NCBI GenBank assembly: GCA_017536545.1
Contig: JAFXHF010000004.1
Location: 1 to 47,468 of the forward strand
Length of the DNA stretch: 47,468 nucleotides
Source of the DNA: a bacterium
Lineage (GTDB): Bacteria > Cyanobacteriota > Vampirovibrionia > Gastranaerophilales > Gastranaerophilaceae
Direction of reading: 5' to 3'
Under the pieces are notes generated by a model. That model made no database searches. It saw only the letters and a program-made list of their open reading frames with translations, and had not been told where the DNA came from. A program made the translations under genes and the position numbers. The stretch's first letter is position 1; each line of letters opens with the position of its first letter. Of this stretch, positions 43,782-47,468 are shown one piece after another.

Positions 43782-45023
43782 TTAGTATCTAAAGCCGTCA
43801 GCTTTCATTCTATCGATAACTTCTTGCAACTTTTCATCACTGCAAACGTATGAAATTCTAAAAAATCCTTCTCCATATTTACCGAAAGCATCCCCAGGAA
43901 CAACTACTATACCTGATTTCTCAAGCATATCTTCACAGAATTTGAATGCTGAATCATATTTTCTTGGGATTGGTAACCATAGATAGAATGTTGTATGTGG
44001 AACTTTTGTTTCATCAATATCCCAACCTAATTCTTTCAAACCTTTTACCATAATAGCTTGTTTGCGTTTGAAACCTGCATTTGATTCAGCGATATAATCA
44101 TCACCTTCAGGTGAATTTAGAATATAAGCACAAGCCTTTTGAAGAGCTTTAAAAATACCATTATCAATAGTTGATTTTCCTTTGCAGAAACGACCAACAG
44201 CAGCAGCATTACCACAAATCCAACCTAATCTCCAACCAGTTAGAGCATAAGGTTTTGATAAGCTGTACATTTCAACAGTTACATCTTTTGCACCTTCGAT
44301 TTCCAAAACTGAGAATGGTTTTTCATCTTCTGTGAAATATAAATCACAGTACGCAGCATCTGAAATTAGTAAAATATTGTGTTTTTTACAGAACGCAACA
44401 ACTGTTTTTACATATTCTTTTGAAGCAGAAACCCCAAGAGGGTTGTTTGGATAGTTAATAATTACAGCTTTAACTTTTTTAGGATTTAATCCTTCTGCAA
44501 TTAAACTTTCCATAACTTTATCCATATCTGGTTGATAATTATTTTCAGCAGTCAATGGAATTGGATAAGCCTTACCACCAGAACATTGAACCATTTGAGA
44601 ATATGAAGCATATCCAGGATCTGGAACCATGATAATTTCTTTTTCCAATTCATCACGACTTGGGTTAATCAAAAATCGGATTAAGTTAGCCAAACCATCT
44701 TTTGAACCTAAAAGTGAAGCAATTTCTTTATTTGCATCTAATTCAACGCCAAAACGGTTTTTCATACGTTCAGCAATAGCTTGTCTAAAATATGGTTCAC
44801 CCTTTGTTACTGAATATGTGTGAATATTATCTTCAGTTAAAAACTCTTTCAACTTTTCAATCAACATCGCAGGAGGGTTCGCAGTTGGAGCTCCCATTGA
44901 TAAAGAAATTGGTGCACGATTTTTCTTAATTAAAGAATCTGACAATTGTGCAGTTTTTTCTTTAAGTTTAACCATAATATATGTATCTAAAGACATCACT
45001 TCTTCATTAAATAAATGTTCCAT
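43782..45023 (-). CDS. Class I/II PLP-dependent aminotransferase
   Basis: 413 residues. NYPNNPLG and the PLP-lysine region YSLSKPYALTGWRLGW (about 253-268) are diagnostic of fold-type I aminotransferases. The length and order resemble LL-diaminopimelate/aspartate-like aminotransferases, but the substrate is not decided. AAGGAAGTAGG precedes the ATG. It lies 24 bp after mlaF, in the same direction; a link to phospholipid transport is unclear. Confidence 0.9.
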   Translation of the reverse strand: MEHLFNEEVMSLDTYIMVKLKEKTAQLSDSLIKKNRAPISLSMGAPTANPPAMLIEKLKEFLTEDNIHTYSVTKGEPYFRQAIAERMKNRFGVELDANKEIASLLGSKDGLANLIRFLINPSRDELEKEIIMVPDPGYASYSQMVQCSGGKAYPIPLTAENNYQPDMDKVMESLIAEGLNPKKVKAVIINYPNNPLGVSASKEYVKTVVAFCKKHNILLISDAAYCDLYFTEDEKPFSVLEIEGAKDVTVEMYSLSKPYALTGWRLGWICGNAAAVGRFCKGKSTIDNGIFKALQKACAYILNSPEGDDYIAESNAGFKRKQAIMVKGLKELGWDIDETKVPHTTFYLWLPIPRKYDSAFKFCEDMLEKSGIVVVPGDAFGKYGEGFFRISYVCSDEKLQEVIDRMKADGFRY

Positions 45024-45047
45024 ATCCTACTTCCTTTTTGCTATTTA

Positions 45048-45767
45048 TTATGCTTGCATTTGCATTGGGCCTTCTAGTGAGGCTGTTACAAATTGTTTTG
45101 TGTAAGGGGTTTCCTGTTTTAATAACTCAGCTGGTGTACCTTCAAAAACAATTTTACCATCGTACAACATTATAACACGATCAGCCGTTCTTGTAATAGT
45201 TGACATCTGGTGTGTTACAACAATTGAAGCAGCATTAATTTCGTGCTTAAGGCTTACGATGTAGTCCTCGATTAGCGTTGAGGACATTGGGTCTAACCCT
45301 GCAGTTGGTTCATCATATAAAATTGTGTTAGGTTTTGTTACAATTGCACGTGCAAAACTTACACGTTTCTGCATGCCCCCAGATAGTTCTGAAGGGAATT
45401 TACTTTCAATACCTTTTAAACCAACTAACTCTAACTTCTCAGAAACTATTTTTCTAATTTCATCATCACGATATTTATTTCTTAAATCTTTTCTTTCTTT
45501 TAGTGCAAAAGCAATATTATCTGCAACATCAAGCGAATCAAATAGTGCTGAGTACTGGAAAACCATAGCAATATCACCTTCTGATGTAATAACTTCGCCA
45601 TTGTCATAAGGAATCAAACCACAGATAAGTTTTAAAACTGTACTCTTACCTGAGCCTGAAAACCCAACAATCGCGAGAACTTCACCGTCATCAACTTTGA
45701 ATGAAATATCGTTAATAACAGTTTTATCGTCAAATGATTTTACTAGATTTTTTACTTCAATACTCAT
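45048..45767 (-). CDS. mlaF: ABC transporter ATPase, MlaF/Ttg2A type
   Basis: 239 residues. Walker A GFSGSGKST (35-43), signature LSGGMQKRVSFARA, Walker B TILYDEPTAGLDP, and switch His in VVTHQM. The arrangement directly after a MlaE permease marks it as the ATPase of the phospholipid-trafficking Mla system. AAAGG precedes the ATG. No mlaD or mlaB lies beside it, so those partners would be elsewhere. Confidence 0.92.
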   Translation of the reverse strand: MSIEVKNLVKSFDDKTVINDISFKVDDGEVLAIVGFSGSGKSTVLKLICGLIPYDNGEVITSEGDIAMVFQYSALFDSLDVADNIAFALKERKDLRNKYRDDEIRKIVSEKLELVGLKGIESKFPSELSGGMQKRVSFARAIVTKPNTILYDEPTAGLDPMSSTLIEDYIVSLKHEINAASIVVTHQMSTITRTADRVIMLYDGKIVFEGTPAELLKQETPYTKQFVTASLEGPMQMQA

Positions 45768-45783
45768 AACTTATACCTTTATT

Positions 45784-46593
45784 TTAAAAGAAAAATAAAA
45801 TTGCGAACACCATGTCTAATACAACAACTGAAATAAATGACCAAACAACGGCTTTTGTTGTTGCTAAACCAACACCTTTGGCTCCACCTGAGGCATGGTA
45901 ACCACAAGTACAACTAATCAATGCAATTGCAGCTCCAAATACGATAGATTTAAGTAAACATACACCTAAATCTTTCATAAATAAACCTAGCCCAGCAGAG
46001 TCAAAATATGCTCTATAAGATAATCCTGCAAACATATCTGAAGTTACCGCACCAAGAATTACACCAACAACAGATGCTAAAATTACAACAAACGGCATCA
46101 TAATTGCACCAGATAAAACCCTTGGCACAAACAAATATCTAACAGGATCGACATCTAAAACTTTTATTGCATCAACTTGTTCTGTAACTCTCATTGTTGC
46201 AAGTTCAGACGCTAATGATGAACCAATCATAGATGTAATCGCAAACCCTGACATAATTGAACCAACTTCACGAACAATAAGAATAGTCATCAACATACCA
46301 ACAAAGTTTCCGCCCCCTTGCTTAACCATTTCGTTAGCAACTTGAGAAGCAACAATGATAGAGGTCATGCCAACAATAGAAAGTGTAATAGGTAGAGAAC
46401 TTACTCCAAATCTATCACATTGAGTAATCAATTCTTTTCTATCAATCTCACCTTTTAATACACATTTTAGAGTGTGAAAACCAAGCTGAGCAATTTGACC
46501 TAATGTTTCCAAAAAGCCCGCTAACACAACCAATAAATGTGAAAAAATCTTATATGTTGCTGATTGTTTCAGATATTTTTGCAAAACTATCAT
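45784..46593 (-). CDS. mlaE: MlaE-family ABC permease
   Basis: 269 residues with about five to six membrane spans. The MlaE signatures SGFAITSMIGSSLASELATMRVTEQVDAI (partly given here) and DPVRYLFVPRVLSG are present. It moves phospholipids between outer and inner membranes with MlaF. The start was set at the ATG at 46593, not the TTG at 46608, because TTTACA-17-TATAAT covers the latter and ends 6 nt before this ATG: the transcript is probably leaderless. First gene of an operon with mlaF. Confidence 0.92.
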   Translation of the reverse strand: MIVLQKYLKQSATYKIFSHLLVVLAGFLETLGQIAQLGFHTLKCVLKGEIDRKELITQCDRFGVSSLPITLSIVGMTSIIVASQVANEMVKQGGGNFVGMLMTILIVREVGSIMSGFAITSMIGSSLASELATMRVTEQVDAIKVLDVDPVRYLFVPRVLSGAIMMPFVVILASVVGVILGAVTSDMFAGLSYRAYFDSAGLGLFMKDLGVCLLKSIVFGAAIALISCTCGYHASGGAKGVGLATTKAVVWSFISVVVLDMVFAILFFF

Positions 46594-46599
46594 AATAAA

Positions 46600-46628
46600 A
46601 TTATACAAGAAATAAAAAACAGTGTAAA
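46600..46628 (-). promoter_or_regulatory. Promoter of mlaE-mlaF
   Basis: On the minus strand TTTACA (46628-46623), 17 nt, then TATAAT (46605-46600). The expected start point is the A of the mlaE ATG. Confidence 0.75.
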
Positions 46629-46631
46629 CAA

Positions 46632-46667
46632 TAAACTAGGGGCTGATAAAATCAACCCCCAGTTTTT
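46632..46667 (-). terminator. Terminator of the autotransporter-type gene
   Basis: AACTGGGGGTTGAT pairs with ATCAGCCCCTAGTT on the minus strand, one mispair, then T-rich. It is symmetrical and lies just upstream of the mlaE promoter. Confidence 0.75.
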
Positions 46668-46693
46668 GTAATAAATTTGAAGTGTATAATCTT

Positions 46694-47468
46694 TTATAAC
46701 TGTCTTAAATTACCAGATTTTGCTGTTCTTGAAGTATTTTGGTATTTACCGCCAAGTGCCATTCTTTGTTCTGGTGTCATTTGTTTTATGATCTTCTTAG
46801 AGCTATTTGCTCCCTCACCTAGGGAGAGGGTTTTACTCTTGTCATTTACCCTTTCAACTTTTTGCTCTTCATATTTACATTTATCGTGTCCTAATGCCCA
46901 GCGGAAACCTGCTGTTAAAGAAATACCATTTCTTCCACCATTTTGAATCATCGCTTGTCCATAAGCCATGAAGTGGTCTTTGATGCGTTTTTGAACACCT
47001 ACACCATATTGTACATATGGTTTAATGCTCATTTCTGGTAGTTTTACTCCATTTGCTGTGGCATCACTTTCGCCCATCAAGTTCCATACCATACTTACTG
47101 ATGCGTATGGTTGCCAACCGTTTTTCAAGTTTCCAATTACTTTTACGCCTGGGGCTAGTTGTAATGCGTGTAATGGTTTGTTATCTATTCTTACTCCTGC
47201 TGCGTTTGTGTAATCAAATGTATTAACGAATGTATAACTCATTAACATACTAGGTTGAAGGATTAATTTGCCTTCTTTAAACTCGAAGTTATAGCCTGTT
47301 TTGTTACCTACACCAGAAAGTAACATCGCAAAGTCATCTTTTCCATACATTGTTTGGTTTTGAGCTACGTTTGCTCCAACTGATACGGTTGTTGCGTTGA
47401 AGAAGTTACCTTTATACATTGTAACTGTTCCACCGATTAAGCCACCGTTTTGTGTTGAATCTACTCCA
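46694..47468 (-). CDS. Autotransporter-type C-terminal beta-barrel (5' end beyond window)
   Basis: The frame continues to the window edge, giving about 258 visible residues; the passenger domain and true start are missing. The visible part is repeated amphipathic strands with Gly/aromatic turns (VSVGANVAQNQ, LQLAPGVKVIGN, YGVGVQKRIKDHFMAYGQAM, ISLTAGFRWALG), as in a type V autotransporter barrel. Unusually, the chain goes on for about 65 residues after the last aromatic strand (FRWALG) with a basic, hydrophilic tail that includes a palindrome-encoded TLSLGEGANSS. Usually the barrel's last strand ends the protein. Confidence 0.8.
   Translation of the reverse strand, partial: GVDSTQNGGLIGGTVTMYKGNFFNATTVSVGANVAQNQTMYGKDDFAMLLSGVGNKTGYNFEFKEGKLILQPSMLMSYTFVNTFDYTNAAGVRIDNKPLHALQLAPGVKVIGNLKNGWQPYASVSMVWNLMGESDATANGVKLPEMSIKPYVQYGVGVQKRIKDHFMAYGQAMIQNGGRNGISLTAGFRWALGHDKCKYEEQKVERVNDKSKTLSLGEGANSSKKIIKQMTPEQRMALGGKYQNTSRTAKSGNLRQL
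46810..46830. repeat. GC-rich palindrome within the tail of the barrel gene
   Basis: CTCCCT with AGGGAG (46810-46826) and a nested CCCTC/GAGGG (46812-46830). Sequences of this type (CCCTCTCCC...GGGAG) occur as dispersed small repeats in some bacterial genomes. Here it is read in frame as part of the tail. Confidence 0.45.

Noticed and set aside
1-47468. tRNA, rRNA, CRISPR, transposase or phage genes
   Set aside because: Looked for repeats, tRNA cloverleaf ends and typical proteins, but found none I can support.

Overview
This AT-rich window looks like the chromosome of a diderm, gut-type anaerobe. My best guess is Candidatus Gastranaerophilales (Melainabacteria/Vampirovibrionia, the non-photosynthetic sister group of cyanobacteria). 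The reasons are lipid A genes (lpxB, lpxI), an LptD-like barrel, Mla-type ABC genes, three pseudopilins with an A|FTLSE cleavage motif, the GGGtGRT/IscU-like pair, and several hypothetical families I associate with that lineage. The placement is inference, not a search result. I saw no rRNA, tRNA, CRISPR array, transposase or prophage.

Layout. Positions 1-7388 (minus) hold an envelope operon read right to left: a 35-residue membrane peptide, an EnvC-like M23 peptidase, an LptD-like protein, a class II aldolase, lpxI and lpxB, followed by a separate membrane protein cut by the window edge. Positions 7527-8979 (plus) hold an anti-sigma/ECF sigma/Spy-like cassette. Positions 9155-15291 (minus) hold a large lineage-type hypothetical gene and a four-gene operon: two-domain toroid enzyme-like protein, small membrane protein, MFS transporter, and a GT8 glycosyltransferase with a signal peptide. 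Positions 15431-20008 hold a diguanylate-cyclase-like protein with an altered GGDEF motif, two glycine-zipper paralogues sharing an upstream motif, a small ORF and a uridine-kinase-like gene. Positions 20084-21842 hold a cysteine-rich exported protein and an SLH protein. Positions 22390-23587 are rplS-rbgA. Positions 24002-32642 carry a membrane protein, rnhB, the GGGtGRT pair, three pseudopilins, cysK, a DnaJ variant and queE. Positions 32646-35714 carry two TPR proteins and def-fmt-aroH. Positions 35780-42747 carry a 735-residue hypothetical gene and an apparent operon: PurD-like ATP-grasp, nadD, yqeK, and a degenerate HerA-like protein with a PcrA/UvrD-like Tudor tail. Positions 43197-47468 carry an exported protein, an aminotransferase, mlaF, mlaE and the C-terminal part of an autotransporter-type barrel.

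How the genes fit together. Much of the window serves the cell envelope: lipid A synthesis and LPS export, phospholipid trafficking, murein hydrolase activation, SLH anchoring, pseudopilins, and a probable envelope-stress sigma cassette. The most unusual material is (i) a 34-bp conserved element present twice, each time between a plus-strand gene end and a minus-strand terminator; (ii) a 16-bp motif found upstream of three genes of unknown function; (iii) the exported GT8 operon; (iv) the HerA-like/Tudor protein; and (v) several genes with a -10 box exactly 6 nt before ATG and no Shine-Dalgarno, suggesting leaderless transcripts.
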